In this document: positions 36,105 to 44,958 of the stretch, in pieces | Layout of the letters: every line of letters begins with the position of its first letter | Position numbering within the stretch: the stretch's first letter is position 1 | Assembly (NCBI RefSeq): GCF_030929505.1 | Contig: NZ_JAVFVV010000015.1 | Coordinates: 97,593-161,592, forward strand | DNA: 64,000 nucleotides | Direction: 5' to 3' | Source of the DNA: Mesorhizobium sp. LHD-90 | GTDB lineage: Bacteria > Pseudomonadota > Alphaproteobacteria > Rhizobiales > Rhizobiaceae | Notes under the pieces: generated by a model | Told to the model about the DNA's origin: nothing | The model's input: only the letters and a program-made list of their open reading frames with translations | The model's database searches: none | Made by a program: the position numbers and the translations under genes

Positions 36105-37151
36105 CTACTTCCTCGCCGGTCCCTTGCGCTCCGCCGATGTGGCCCAGAGGTTGATGTCGGCGTCCTTGGCGTAGGAATCGATCTCGGCAAGCTCGGCGTC
36201 GCTGAAATCGAGGTTATTGATCGCGCCAACGCAATCCTCTACCTGCTCCGGCCGGCTGGCGCCGATCAGGGCCGTGGTCACGCGGCCGCCGCGCAGCACC
36301 CAGGCCAGCGCCATCTGCGCCAGCGTCTGGCCGCGCTTCTCGGCGATGCCGTTCAGCGCGCGGATGTTCTTCACCGTCTGCTCGTTGATGAAGGAGGTGC
36401 GCAGCGACTTGCCCTGGGATGCGCGGCTGCCTTCCGGGATGCCGTCGAGATATTTGGTGGTCAGCATGCCTTGCGCCAGCGGCGAGAAGACGATGGAGCC
36501 GACGCCCAGCCCGTCCAGCGTGTCGAGCAGGCCGTCTTCTTCGACCCAGCGGTTGATCATCGAATAGCTGGGCTGGTGGATGAGCAGCGGCGTGCCGAGT
36601 TCGCGCAGGATGGCTGCCGCCTCGCGCGTGCGCTGCGAATTGTAGGAGGAGATGCCGGCATAAAGCGCCTTGCCGGAGCGCACGGCATGGTCCAGCGCCA
36701 TCATCGTCTCTTCCAGTGGCGTCTCCGGGTCGAAGCGGTGCGAATAGAAGATGTCGACATAGTCGAGGCCCATGCGCTTCAGGCTCTGGTCGAGGCTGGC
36801 CAGCACGTATTTGCGGCTGCCCCATTCGCCATACGGCCCCGGCCACATGTCGTAGCCGGCCTTGGTCGAGATGATCATCTGGTCGCGCAGGCCGGAAAAA
36901 TCGCTGCGCAGGATCTCGCCGAAGGCGGTCTCGGCCGAGCCGGGAGGCGGGCCGTAATTGTTGGCGAGGTCGAAATGCGTGATGCCGAGGTCGAAGGCCT
37001 TGTGGCAGATGGCGCGCTTGGTCTTCATCGGCGTGTCGTCGCCGAAATTGTGCCAGAGCCCGAGCGAGATCGCCGGCAGCTTCAGGCCGGATTTTCCGCA
37101 GCGGTTGTAGCGCATGGATTTGTAGCGGTCGGCGGCGGGGGAGTAGGGCAT
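36105..37151 (-). CDS. Aldo/keto reductase, YghZ/MgrA-like
   Basis: A 348-residue AKR14-type reductase. Catalytic Asp and Tyr are in THFDLANNYGPPPGSAE, Lys in ISTKAGYDMWPGPYG, and His in VDIFYSHRFDP; the NADPH site is ALIGASRPEQVED. E. coli YghZ reduces L-glyceraldehyde-3-phosphate and methylglyoxal, but in sugar operons such proteins may act on keto- or aldo-sugars. The start at 37151 (MPYSPAADRY) is set by GGAG upstream; the frame stays open through the RIME-like repeat, which is not coding. It lies between the Gfo/Idh/MocA gene and GH43. Confidence 0.88.
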   Translation of the reverse strand: MPYSPAADRYKSMRYNRCGKSGLKLPAISLGLWHNFGDDTPMKTKRAICHKAFDLGITHFDLANNYGPPPGSAETAFGEILRSDFSGLRDQMIISTKAGYDMWPGPYGEWGSRKYVLASLDQSLKRMGLDYVDIFYSHRFDPETPLEETMMALDHAVRSGKALYAGISSYNSQRTREAAAILRELGTPLLIHQPSYSMINRWVEEDGLLDTLDGLGVGSIVFSPLAQGMLTTKYLDGIPEGSRASQGKSLRTSFINEQTVKNIRALNGIAEKRGQTLAQMALAWVLRGGRVTTALIGASRPEQVEDCVGAINNLDFSDAELAEIDSYAKDADINLWATSAERKGPARK

Positions 37152-37170
37152 GGGAAAGTGGCTCCGGTTT

Positions 37171-37312
37171 CCCTCCCCCTTGAGGGGAGGGTCGGCGCGC
37201 AGCGCCGGGGTGGGGTCCTGGCGGCCGAACTCGGCCTGCTTTTTGAGGATAGAGCCGGCGGAGATGACCCCACCCGGCCGCTGCGCGGCCACCCTCCCCT
37301 CAAGGGGGAGGG
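37171..37312. repeat. RIME-like palindromic element, copy 2
   Basis: Begins CCCTCCCCCTTGAGGGGAGG and ends with the inverted CCTCCCCTCAAGGGGGAGGG. The inner GGGGTGGGGT/ACCCCACCC pair is shared with the copy at 26446-26609, while the central 60 bases differ. It is inserted in the operon between the Gfo/Idh/MocA stop and the aldo/keto reductase start, where it could fold in the mRNA and reduce expression of the two last genes. Confidence 0.8.
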
Positions 37313-37321
37313 ATAGCAGAG

Positions 37322-38464
37322 CTACTTCTTCTTCGCCAGCAACGCCCTCGCATCCTTGGGGCCGAGCGCGGCGGGCCGCTCGCAGGTCGTCGTCATCTCG
37401 ACGAACTTTCCGGTCTCGCCGGCCTTCAATATGCCGGTCATGACCTCGACCGCATGCAGCGCCAATTCCATCGAGCAGCGGTGCGGGCGGCCCTCGCCGA
37501 TCGCCACCGCCATGTCGGCCAGCCCGATGGTGCGGTAATTGGCCATCATGCCCATCGAGTGCTTCTGGTTGGGCACGCCGAGCGGATGCTCCCTTTTGGG
37601 CAGCTTCTTCACCGCAGACGACTGTTTTGTATAGGTGACGATCCCGCCGAAGAAGTTCGGGTCGGGCACATGGATGGTGCCTTCCTCGCCATAGAGTTCC
37701 ATCGGCTGGTGGCCGTGGTTCCAGACGTCCCAACTGGCGTTGAGCGTGATCACCGCGCCATTGTGGAATTCCGCCAGCGCATGGATGGTGGTCGGCGTCT
37801 CGACCTTCACCTTCTCGCCATGGCGCGGCTTCGAGGTGATGGTGCGCTCCGGCGACGGCGTCGACGAGATGGCTGCGACGCGTTTCACCGGGCCGATCAA
37901 CTGGATCAGGTTGGTGACGTAATACGGTCCGACGTCGAGCACCGGGCCTGCGCCCGGCTGGAAGAAGAAGTCCGGATTGGGGTGCCAGTGCTCCATACCG
38001 TGGCTCATCACATAGGCGGTGCCGCTGGTGATCTTTCCGACCTTGCCGCTGTCGATGATGTCGCGCGCCAACTGGTGCGCGCCGCCGAGGAAGGTGTCGG
38101 GCGCGGAGCCGATGCGCAGGTGCTTCTTTTCCGCCCGCGTCTTCAGGTCCTGGCCTTCCTTCAGCGTCAACACGAAGGGCTTTTCCGAATAGACATGCTT
38201 GCCGGCGTCGAGGATTTCCTTGGAGACCGCGTGATGCACCGCCGGGATCGTCAAATTGACGACGATGTCGATGTCGTCCGCCTTGAGCAGACCGTCCACC
38301 GTCTCGGCGCGAACGTCGAACTCCTTGGCGCGGGCGCGGGCCGCATCCATGTTGATGTCGGCGCAGGCCTTCATCTTGATGCCGCGAAACAGCGGCGCGA
38401 GCGTGAAATAGGCTGCGGAGATGTTGCCGCAGCCGATGACCCCTACTCCGAGTTTTTTTGCCAT
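37322..38464 (-). CDS. Gfo/Idh/MocA-family sugar oxidoreductase
   Basis: A 380-residue NAD(P)-dependent dehydrogenase. The N-terminal Rossmann fold has GVGVIGCGNISAAYF, the EKP motif is present (HVYSEKPFVLTL), and a C-terminal alpha/beta substrate domain follows. The family oxidises or reduces sugars and cyclitols, often at C3 of glycosides. It sits 13 bases after the TIM-barrel isomerase/epimerase gene. This pairing is typical of pathways that oxidise an intact glycoside to a 3-keto form before cleavage. Specific substrate unknown. Confidence 0.9.
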   Translation of the reverse strand: MAKKLGVGVIGCGNISAAYFTLAPLFRGIKMKACADINMDAARARAKEFDVRAETVDGLLKADDIDIVVNLTIPAVHHAVSKEILDAGKHVYSEKPFVLTLKEGQDLKTRAEKKHLRIGSAPDTFLGGAHQLARDIIDSGKVGKITSGTAYVMSHGMEHWHPNPDFFFQPGAGPVLDVGPYYVTNLIQLIGPVKRVAAISSTPSPERTITSKPRHGEKVKVETPTTIHALAEFHNGAVITLNASWDVWNHGHQPMELYGEEGTIHVPDPNFFGGIVTYTKQSSAVKKLPKREHPLGVPNQKHSMGMMANYRTIGLADMAVAIGEGRPHRCSMELALHAVEVMTGILKAGETGKFVEMTTTCERPAALGPKDARALLAKKK

Positions 38465-38477
38465 TTCGAAAGTTCCC

Positions 38478-39221
38478 TCAATATGTCTTCGCCGCAGCGA
38501 TCGACCGGCTGGCGAAGCGCCGGAAATCGCTCGGATTGTCGTGTTCCATCACATAGAATTTTGCCTGCGTCTTCGCCTTCAGCGTCGAGACGAGATCCTT
38601 CCAGTCGACGCTGCCGTGGCCGACATCGGCCCAGCCGTCCTCATTGGCATTCTGCCCGGCCGGTGCGATGTCCTTGACGTGGACGGCGACGATCCGGTCG
38701 CCATGGTCGCCGATCCATTTCAGCGGGTCGGCGCCGCCGCGGATCACCCAGGCAACGTCGATCTCCCAGCCGATGGCGGGCGCGGCTTCCAGAATGTGGG
38801 TCATCGGCAGCGAGCCGTCTGCCAGCGGCTGGAACTCGAAGTCGTGATTGTGCCAGGCAAACGCGATGCCGCTGTCCTGGAACGGCTTGCCTGCTTTCGC
38901 CAGCCGCTCGCCAAAGGCCCGCCAACCGGCGGCATCGTTCGGGCGCCGGTCGGCGGCGATGTGCGGACAGGCGACGAGCTGCATGTCGAGATTGCGCGCG
39001 ACCTGGGACGAGAAGCCGAAATCCTCGATCTGATCCAGGGAAAAATGCCCGCTCGGCATGGCGAGCCCGACCTTGTCCAGTTCGCCGCGCAGGCCGAGCG
39101 AATTCTCGTAGAGGCCGCCAAAACCCTCGACATTCTTGTAGCCGAGTTCGGAAAGCGTCTTCAGCACGTCCGGCCAGGGCTGGAAATTGCGGGCGCTGTA
39201 AAGTTGGAATGACCAGGTCAT
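38478..39221 (-). CDS. Sugar phosphate isomerase/epimerase (AP endonuclease 2-type TIM barrel)
   Basis: A 247-residue xylose-isomerase-like TIM barrel. Metal-site features include FAWHNHDFEF (His), EIDVAWVIRGGADP (Asp), VAVHVKDIAP (His/Asp) and KFYVMEHDNPSD (Glu/Asp). Related enzymes include IolE-like dehydratases, hydroxypyruvate isomerase-like proteins and 3-keto-glycoside lyases/epimerases. It follows the ABC ATPase gene by 40 bases and precedes the Gfo/Idh/MocA gene by 13. Confidence 0.87.
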   Translation of the reverse strand: MTWSFQLYSARNFQPWPDVLKTLSELGYKNVEGFGGLYENSLGLRGELDKVGLAMPSGHFSLDQIEDFGFSSQVARNLDMQLVACPHIAADRRPNDAAGWRAFGERLAKAGKPFQDSGIAFAWHNHDFEFQPLADGSLPMTHILEAAPAIGWEIDVAWVIRGGADPLKWIGDHGDRIVAVHVKDIAPAGQNANEDGWADVGHGSVDWKDLVSTLKAKTQAKFYVMEHDNPSDFRRFASRSIAAAKTY

Positions 39222-39261
39222 CGGTAGTTTCCTGTTTGCACGGGGAGGAGTGAGACTGCGA

Positions 39262-40347
39262 TCAGAGCCGGACTCCGGTGGACAGATCGAACAGCGAGGC
39301 CCTGAGCGGATCGAAGCCGATCGTCACCCGGTCGCCGACGGACGGCGCGCGTTCGGAGGTGACACGCACGGTGAAGTTCTGGCCGCCGAGCCGGGTCCAG
39401 ACCAGCGTATCGGACCCCATCGGCTCGACAACCTCGACCGTCGCCTCGCCGCTGAACGGCCAGTCGGCGCCGGTGTTCAAGCCGACATGTTCGGGGCGCA
39501 TGCCGAACACCGCCGGCCCCGGCTGGAAACCGGCGGCGTCGAAGGAATAGGTCGACAGCGGAATGTCGACCCCGTCGGCGACGAAACGGGGCGACCCGTC
39601 GCGCGTTTCCAGCCGGCCCTCCAGGAAATTCATGCCCGGCGAGCCGATGAAGCCGGCGACGAAGCGGTTGACGGGCTTCGTGTAGATCGCCTGCGGCCGG
39701 TCGAGCTGCTGTATCAGGCCGTTCCGCATCACCGCGATGCGGTCGGCCAGCGTCATCGCCTCGATCTGGTCGTGGGTGACGTAGATCATGGTGTTGCCGA
39801 GCGTCTGGTGCAGGCGCTTGATCTCGACCCGCAGTTCGGAGCGCAGTTTTGCGTCGAGGTTCGACAGCGGCTCGTCGAACAGAAACACGTCGACGTCGCG
39901 CACCAGGGCGCGGCCGATGGCGACGCGTTGGCGCTGGCCACCGGAAAGCGCCGAGGGCTTGCGCTGCAAAAGCGGCTCGATCTGCAGGATGGCGGCGGCG
40001 CGCGCGATGCGTTTTGCAATCTCGTCCCTGGGCAGGCCGGCGTTCTTGAGGCCGAAGGACAGGTTCCCTTCCACCGACATCTGCGGATAGAGCGCGTAGG
40101 ACTGGAACACCATGCCGATGCCGCGGTCCTTCGGCTCCTCCCAGGTGACGTTCTTGCCGTTGATGAAGATCTGCCCGGCCGAGACGTCGAGCAGGCCGGC
40201 GATGCAGTTGAGCAGCGTGGATTTTCCGCAGCCGGAGGGGCCGAGCAGCACGATGAACTCGCCCTCGGCCACGTCGAGGTTGAGCGCCTTCAGCACCTCG
40301 ACCGCGCCGAAATTCAGCGATACGTCCTTGACCAGAACACTCGTCAT
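39262..40347 (-). CDS. ABC transporter ATP-binding protein, UgpC/MalK type
   Basis: A 361-residue sugar-importer ATPase. Walker A GPSGCGKST, signature LSGGQRQRVAIGRALV and Walker B VFLFDEPLSNLD are present, and the C-terminal ~120 residues form the OB-type regulatory fold of MalK-like ATPases (VFGMRPEHVGL). It energises the two permeases encoded directly upstream (4-base gap). The transporter is thus complete, without needing a shared ATPase such as MsmX. Confidence 0.93.
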   Translation of the reverse strand: MTSVLVKDVSLNFGAVEVLKALNLDVAEGEFIVLLGPSGCGKSTLLNCIAGLLDVSAGQIFINGKNVTWEEPKDRGIGMVFQSYALYPQMSVEGNLSFGLKNAGLPRDEIAKRIARAAAILQIEPLLQRKPSALSGGQRQRVAIGRALVRDVDVFLFDEPLSNLDAKLRSELRVEIKRLHQTLGNTMIYVTHDQIEAMTLADRIAVMRNGLIQQLDRPQAIYTKPVNRFVAGFIGSPGMNFLEGRLETRDGSPRFVADGVDIPLSTYSFDAAGFQPGPAVFGMRPEHVGLNTGADWPFSGEATVEVVEPMGSDTLVWTRLGGQNFTVRVTSERAPSVGDRVTIGFDPLRASLFDLSTGVRL

Positions 40348-40351
40348 CGCC

Positions 40352-41293
40352 TCAACCCTTCACCGCGCCGGCGGCGATGCCGCGCACGAACAGTTTTCCC
40401 GAGACGAAATAGACGACCAGCGGCACCAGGCCGGTGATGAGTGTCGCTGCCATGTTGACGTTGTACTCCTTCACGCCCTGGACCGAATTGACGATGTTGT
40501 TGAGCTGCACGGTCATCGGATAGGTGTCCGGCTTGGTGTAGACGACGCCGAACAGGAAATCGTTCCAGATGCCGGTGACCTGCAGGATCATGGCCACCAC
40601 GAAGATCGGCAGGCTCATCGGCATCATGATGCGGAAATAGATGCCCCAGAAGCCGGCGCCGTCGACGCGGGCCGCCTTGAACAGTTCCTCCGGCAGCGAT
40701 GCGAAATAATTGCGGAAGAGCAGCGTCAGGATCGGCATGCCGAAAATCGAGTGGACGATGACCAGGCCGCCAAGCGAGCCGTAGAGGCCGATCTCGCGCA
40801 GCACAATGACGATCGGATAGATCATCACCTGGTAGGGGATGAAGGCGCCGACGATCAGGATGGTGAAGAAGATGTCGGCGCCCTTGAAGCGCCAGTTGGC
40901 CAGCGCGTAGCCGTTCACCGAGGCGATGGCGATCGACAGGATCACCGACGGCACGGTGATGCGCACCGAATTCCAGAAGCCCCTGCTGAGGCCGTCGCAG
41001 TTGAGGCCGGTGCAAGCCGTCGCCCAGGCCTTGACCCAGGGCTCGAAGGTTATCTCCAGCGGTGGCGCAAAAACATTGCCGACGCGGATTTCCGGCATTC
41101 CCTTCAAGGATGTGACGACCATCACATAGAGCGGCAGCAGGTAGTAGAGCGCCACGACCGTCAGCGTGCCGTAGATGATGATGTTGCGGCGCGAAAAGGT
41201 GACGCGCGGCCGCGGTCCGTGCGGGCCGCTGAGGCTGCCTGCGACGGCATCCGCCCCGACGACGGTCGCGGCAAGCGTGGCGGGATTCGACAT
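40352..41293 (-). CDS. Carbohydrate ABC permease, MalG type
   Basis: A 313-residue inner-membrane permease. It has six hydrophobic helices, the EAA loop AARVDGAGFWGIYFRIMMPMSLP that contacts the ATPase, and the MalG-typical C-terminal helix. The N-terminal ~35 residues are cytoplasmic. It begins one base after the MalF-type gene and ends 4 bases before the ATPase gene. It closely follows the GtsC/glucose-mannose-type permeases in layout. Confidence 0.92.
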   Translation of the reverse strand: MSNPATLAATVVGADAVAGSLSGPHGPRPRVTFSRRNIIIYGTLTVVALYYLLPLYVMVVTSLKGMPEIRVGNVFAPPLEITFEPWVKAWATACTGLNCDGLSRGFWNSVRITVPSVILSIAIASVNGYALANWRFKGADIFFTILIVGAFIPYQVMIYPIVIVLREIGLYGSLGGLVIVHSIFGMPILTLLFRNYFASLPEELFKAARVDGAGFWGIYFRIMMPMSLPIFVVAMILQVTGIWNDFLFGVVYTKPDTYPMTVQLNNIVNSVQGVKEYNVNMAATLITGLVPLVVYFVSGKLFVRGIAAGAVKG

Positions 41294-41294
41294 G

Positions 41295-42197
41295 CTACCG
41301 CCTCCGTCCGAATTCGAGATAGGCCCAGGGCACGATGATGATGCCGACCGTCACCAGCATCATGGTCGAGGCGGCAAAACCCTGGCCGAGATTCTGCGCG
41401 GCGAACATGTAGTCGTAGACGTATTTCGCCGGCACTTCGGAGGCGTGACCGGGACCGCCGCTGGTCTGCGCGACGACGAGGTCGTAGAGGCGCACGATAC
41501 CCGACGCGATGATGACCAGCGTGGTGATGAAGACCGGGCGCATCATCGGGATGACGATGAAAAGGTAGGTCTTCCACATCGGTATGCCGTCGACGCGCGC
41601 GGCCTTCCAGATGTCCTCGTCGATGCCCCGCAGCCCAGCCAGCATCAGGCACATGACCAGGCCGGTGCCTTGCCACAGCCCCGCGATCAGGATGCCGTAG
41701 ATGACGATGTCCTGGTCGTAGAGCGGATTGAACACGAAGCTTTCCCAGCCCAGGCTGCGCACGATGTGTTGCACGCCGAAATCCGGGTTGAGGATCCATT
41801 GCCAGACGAGGCCGGTGACGATGAAGGACAGCGCGAAGGGATAGAGGAAAATCGTGCGGAATGCGTTTTCGAATCGGATCTTCTGGTCGAGCAGCGCGGC
41901 GAGCAGGAAGCCGATCGTCAGCGAGAAGATCAGCGAGAGCACACCGTAGGTAATGAGGTTCTCGATCGAGGTCAGCCAGCGCGGCGCCGACCACAGCCGC
42001 TCGTACTGGTCGAGCCCGACAAAATTCAGTCGCGGCAGCAGCTTCGAATTGGTGAAGGAGTAGAGGACCGTCCAGAGCGTACCGCCGACAAAAATGACCA
42101 GCGCGGTCAGGATCATCGGTATCGACGCGATCTTGGCGTTGAGGTTCCGGAACAACTGGCCGGGACGGCGCGCGGCCGTGCTCTCGCTCATGCTCAT
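41295..42197 (-). CDS. Sugar ABC permease, MalF type
   Basis: A 300-residue permease with six transmembrane helices and the EAA loop AARVDGIPMWKTYLFIVIPMMRP. The N-terminal MSMSESTAARRPGQLFRN precedes helix 1. It lies 69 bases downstream of the binding-protein gene, and that gap holds a strong hairpin (42221-42249) that may stabilise the binding-protein mRNA. It forms the channel with the MalG-type partner. Confidence 0.92.
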   Translation of the reverse strand: MSMSESTAARRPGQLFRNLNAKIASIPMILTALVIFVGGTLWTVLYSFTNSKLLPRLNFVGLDQYERLWSAPRWLTSIENLITYGVLSLIFSLTIGFLLAALLDQKIRFENAFRTIFLYPFALSFIVTGLVWQWILNPDFGVQHIVRSLGWESFVFNPLYDQDIVIYGILIAGLWQGTGLVMCLMLAGLRGIDEDIWKAARVDGIPMWKTYLFIVIPMMRPVFITTLVIIASGIVRLYDLVVAQTSGGPGHASEVPAKYVYDYMFAAQNLGQGFAASTMMLVTVGIIIVPWAYLEFGRRR

Positions 42198-42220
42198 CTC
42201 GGACTCCGGCTGCGCGAAGG

Positions 42221-42249
42221 CGGACCGGCCCGGGTTACGGGCCGGTCCG
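42221..42249. promoter_or_regulatory. 12-base perfect hairpin between binding-protein and permease genes
   Basis: CGGACCGGCCCG (42221-42232) and CGGGCCGGTCCG (42238-42249) around a GGTTA loop, with no T-run. In sugar-importer operons such stems protect or attenuate the mRNA so that the binding protein is made in excess over the permeases. Confidence 0.7.
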
Positions 42250-42266
42250 CCGGGGTTCGGGTTCGG

Positions 42267-43505
42267 CTAGTCGGCAGCCTCGATGATGGCGACGTAACGC
42301 TTCTGCGCTTCCTCGGGCGTCAGCGACGGCGTCTTGAAGAACTCGACGAACAGGTCGTTGAGCTGGTTGTTGGTGTCCTCGGTGTTAAGCTGGTTCACCG
42401 CGGGGATGACGTTGCCCTTGGCCAGTATGTCGAGGCCCTTCTTCATGCAGTCGTTGGCGGCGGCGAGATCGACGTCGCCGCGCACCGGCACGGAGCCCTT
42501 CTTCAGGTTGAAGGCGACCTGCACCTGCGGGTTGAGCATGGTCGAGGCAAGCACTTCCTGCGCCTTGCTCTTTTCCTCGTCCTCGAGCTTCGGGAAATAG
42601 AAGGCGTCGCCGTCCGTCGAGATGAGCTCGTTGACGCCGAGGCCGGGCAGGCAGGTGTAGTCCTTGCCGGCGACCTGGCCGGCAACCTGGAACTCGCCCT
42701 GCGCCCAGTCGCCCATGATCTGCCCGCCAGCCTGGCCGGTGATGACGAGGTTGGTCGCCTGGTTCCAGTCCTGGATGTTCGATTTCGCGGCCATCTTGCG
42801 GGCGTCGTCGGCGGCCTTGAACACCTTGGCCATCTCCGGCCCGGCCGCGACCGTCGCGTCCTTGTCCTGGTAGACCTTCAGGAAGACGTCCTTGCCGGCG
42901 ATGGCCGGGATCAGCACATTGAATGCGCCGGAGTTCTGCCAGGGCTGGCCGCCGATGGCGAGCGGGATTTTTCCGGCCTTTTCGAGCGCGGGGGCAGCGG
43001 CAACGAACTCGTCCCAATTCTTCGGCACCGGAACGCCGGCGTCGGCGAAGGCCTTGTTGGACAGCCACAGCCACTGCCAGGAATGGATGTTGATCGGCGC
43101 GCAATAGATCTTGCCGTCGAGCGTGCAGCCGTCGAGCAGGCTCTTCGGGCGGACGATCTCGGCCCATTTCTCCTTGGTGGCGAGATCGGTGAGGTCGCGC
43201 ATCAGGCCCGCCTCGACAAGCTCCTCCGCCTGGCGGCCGTGGTTGAACTGGGTAGCGGCCATCGGGTCGCCGCCGGTGATGCGGCTGATCATGACCGGAC
43301 GCGCGGTGTTGCCGCCGCCGGCGATGGCGCCGTCGACCCACTTGTTGCCGGTGGCGTCGAACGCCTTGGCGAACTCGGCGACCGCGGCCGCCTCACCGCC
43401 GGAAGTCCACCAGTGGGTGACTTCGAGATCGGTGGCCGAGGCCGGGGCGATTGCGAAAAGTGCGGCGCTGGTCGCGAGCACGGCGCGATAAAGTCGATAA
43501 CGCAT
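42267..43505 (-). CDS. Sugar ABC transporter substrate-binding protein
   Basis: A 412-residue periplasmic binding protein (COG1653) with signal peptide MRYRLYRAVLATSAALFAIA. The mature start TDLEVTHWWTSGGEAAAVAEF, the internal pattern GGDPMAATQFNHGRQAEELV, and INIHSWQWLWLSNKAF are close to glucose/mannose-type (GtsA-like) binding proteins. The ATG at 43505 is preferred: AGGGAGG lies seven bases upstream. An ATG two codons earlier would leave only one base of spacing. It is the first gene of the eight-gene operon, under the operator at 43523-43536. Confidence 0.9.
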   Translation of the reverse strand: MRYRLYRAVLATSAALFAIAPASATDLEVTHWWTSGGEAAAVAEFAKAFDATGNKWVDGAIAGGGNTARPVMISRITGGDPMAATQFNHGRQAEELVEAGLMRDLTDLATKEKWAEIVRPKSLLDGCTLDGKIYCAPINIHSWQWLWLSNKAFADAGVPVPKNWDEFVAAAPALEKAGKIPLAIGGQPWQNSGAFNVLIPAIAGKDVFLKVYQDKDATVAAGPEMAKVFKAADDARKMAAKSNIQDWNQATNLVITGQAGGQIMGDWAQGEFQVAGQVAGKDYTCLPGLGVNELISTDGDAFYFPKLEDEEKSKAQEVLASTMLNPQVQVAFNLKKGSVPVRGDVDLAAANDCMKKGLDILAKGNVIPAVNQLNTEDTNNQLNDLFVEFFKTPSLTPEEAQKRYVAIIEAAD

Positions 43506-43522
43506 CGGCATTCCTCCCTGAA

Positions 43523-43536
43523 CTGAAACGTTACAG
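43523..43536. promoter_or_regulatory. LacI-type operator, copy 1 (operon side)
   Basis: CTGAAACGTTACAG, a near-perfect dyad with the central CG typical of LacI-family operators (matching extended by A/T on both sides). It lies about 18 bases upstream of the binding-protein start, immediately next to its ribosome site. The reverse complement recurs at 43796-43809 before the regulator gene. Confidence 0.75.
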
Positions 43537-43795
43537 TTTTTCAATATGGGATTTAGCCGGACGGCGCAACCCGCGACGGCCGCGCCTGTGCATTTTTTTC
43601 GGCAGCCGAATTATATTGTGCCAGGCATCCACATGTTGCGTCGCAACAAGCCTGCTGCAATGCACCTTAATTGCAAGATTTTTGCGCTACCCGGCCGACA
43701 AGCCCGCCGATTGAAAAGCATTTTCCAAGGGAGGAACACCCGCGAGCGCGAGATCGTGCCAAAAATCAGACCGGATCGCGGCGGCAGATTGAAAC

Positions 43796-43809
43796 CTGTA
43801 ACGTTTCAG
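43796..43809. promoter_or_regulatory. LacI-type operator, copy 2 (regulator side)
   Basis: CTGTAACGTTTCAG, the exact reverse complement of the operator at 43523-43536 (14 of 14), 82 bases upstream of the LacI gene. Two identical sites about 270 bases apart in a divergent region suit autoregulation and looping by a tetrameric or paired-dimer LacI protein. Confidence 0.75.
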
Positions 43810-43891
43810 TTTATCCGGACACTTGGCGCGGATTAGGCTTTTGCGCGACGCGCCGGTTGCCGTTTGACGGGACGGCTGATAGGCGGGCGCG

Positions 43892-44932
43892 ATGGATGGC
43901 GAGGGCGGACAGGAACGGGTGGATGAACGGACGGGCGGCACCTCGCGCCCGACGTTGAAGACCATCGCCTTCATGACCGGGTTGGGGGTCACCACCGTGT
44001 CGCGCGCGCTGAAAGATGCTCCGGACATCAGCGAGGAGACCAAGAAGCGCGTGCGCCTGGTGGCGCGCCAGGTCGGCTACCGGCCGAACCGCGCCGGCGT
44101 GCGCCTGCGCACCGGCAAGACCAACGTCATCAGCCTGGTGCTCGACACCGACCAGCAGATCATGAGTTTTGTGTCGGACATTATCTACGGCATCTCCGAG
44201 GTGATTGCCGAGACGCCCTACCACCTGATCGTCACGCCCTACTCGCGGTCCCGGGACGCACTCGAACCGGTGCGCTACGTGGTGGAAACCGGGTCGGCCG
44301 ACGGCGTCATCATCTCGCGCACCGAGCCCAACGACGCGCGGGCCCGCTATCTGCTCGAACACGGCATGCCGTTCGCCACGCACGGCCGCACCGATATGGG
44401 GCTCCTGCACCCCTACCACGACTTCGACAACCACGCCTTCGCGGCGATTGCCGTGCGCAAGCTCGCGGAACTGGGCCGGCGCCGGCTGGCTCTGCTGGCG
44501 CCGCCGGTCAGCTTGACCTATCACGGACACACGGTGAACGGCTTCGTCGACACGGTGAACGAAGTCGGCGCGACGGAAGTGCCGTTCAACTCCGTGTCGA
44601 TCGATCAGTCGATCGAGCGGATCAGGAGCCGGACGGCACAGATCATGCGCCGAGGCGATCGTCCCGACGGGTTCGTGAGCAGCGCCGCCGCCGCGACGCT
44701 CGCGGTGGTCGCCGGCATCGAGGATGCCGGCTTCAAGCTCGGCCGCGACGTCGACGTGGTATCGAAACAGTCGTCCGACCTGCTGAAGCTGTTCCGGCCC
44801 GAACTGATGGTGGTCAACGAGGATTTCCGCCTCGCCGGCGCCGAGCTTGCCCGCTCGGTTCTCGCCTGGATCGGTGGCGCCGCGCCGGGCTCGCTGCAGA
44901 CGCTTGCGGTGCCGAGCGCGGTGGACACGTAA
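43892..44932 (+). CDS. LacI-family transcriptional regulator of the sugar operon
   Basis: A 346-residue regulator. The helix-turn-helix (TLKTIAFMTGLGVTTVSRALKDAPDISEETKKRV) with hinge helix (GYRPNRAGVRLRTG) begins at residue ~22, after an unusual polar 20-residue N-terminal extension (MDGEGGQERVDERTGGTSRP). An alternative start nearer the HTH is possible. The periplasmic-binding-like effector domain follows. It is divergent from the transport/catabolic operon and shares two identical operators with it. The inducer is probably the imported sugar or its keto derivative. Confidence 0.92.
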   Translation: MDGEGGQERVDERTGGTSRPTLKTIAFMTGLGVTTVSRALKDAPDISEETKKRVRLVARQVGYRPNRAGVRLRTGKTNVISLVLDTDQQIMSFVSDIIYGISEVIAETPYHLIVTPYSRSRDALEPVRYVVETGSADGVIISRTEPNDARARYLLEHGMPFATHGRTDMGLLHPYHDFDNHAFAAIAVRKLAELGRRRLALLAPPVSLTYHGHTVNGFVDTVNEVGATEVPFNSVSIDQSIERIRSRTAQIMRRGDRPDGFVSSAAAATLAVVAGIEDAGFKLGRDVDVVSKQSSDLLKLFRPELMVVNEDFRLAGAELARSVLAWIGGAAPGSLQTLAVPSAVDT

Positions 44933-44958
44933 TAGGTACCAGGCTCACATCGCCGCGA

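Noticed and set aside
41175..43526. 783-residue plus-strand frame opposite the permease and binding-protein genes
   Set aside because: Composition is His/Asp/Arg/Gly-rich typical of antisense frames in high-GC DNA; no domain, and the minus-strand genes are certain.
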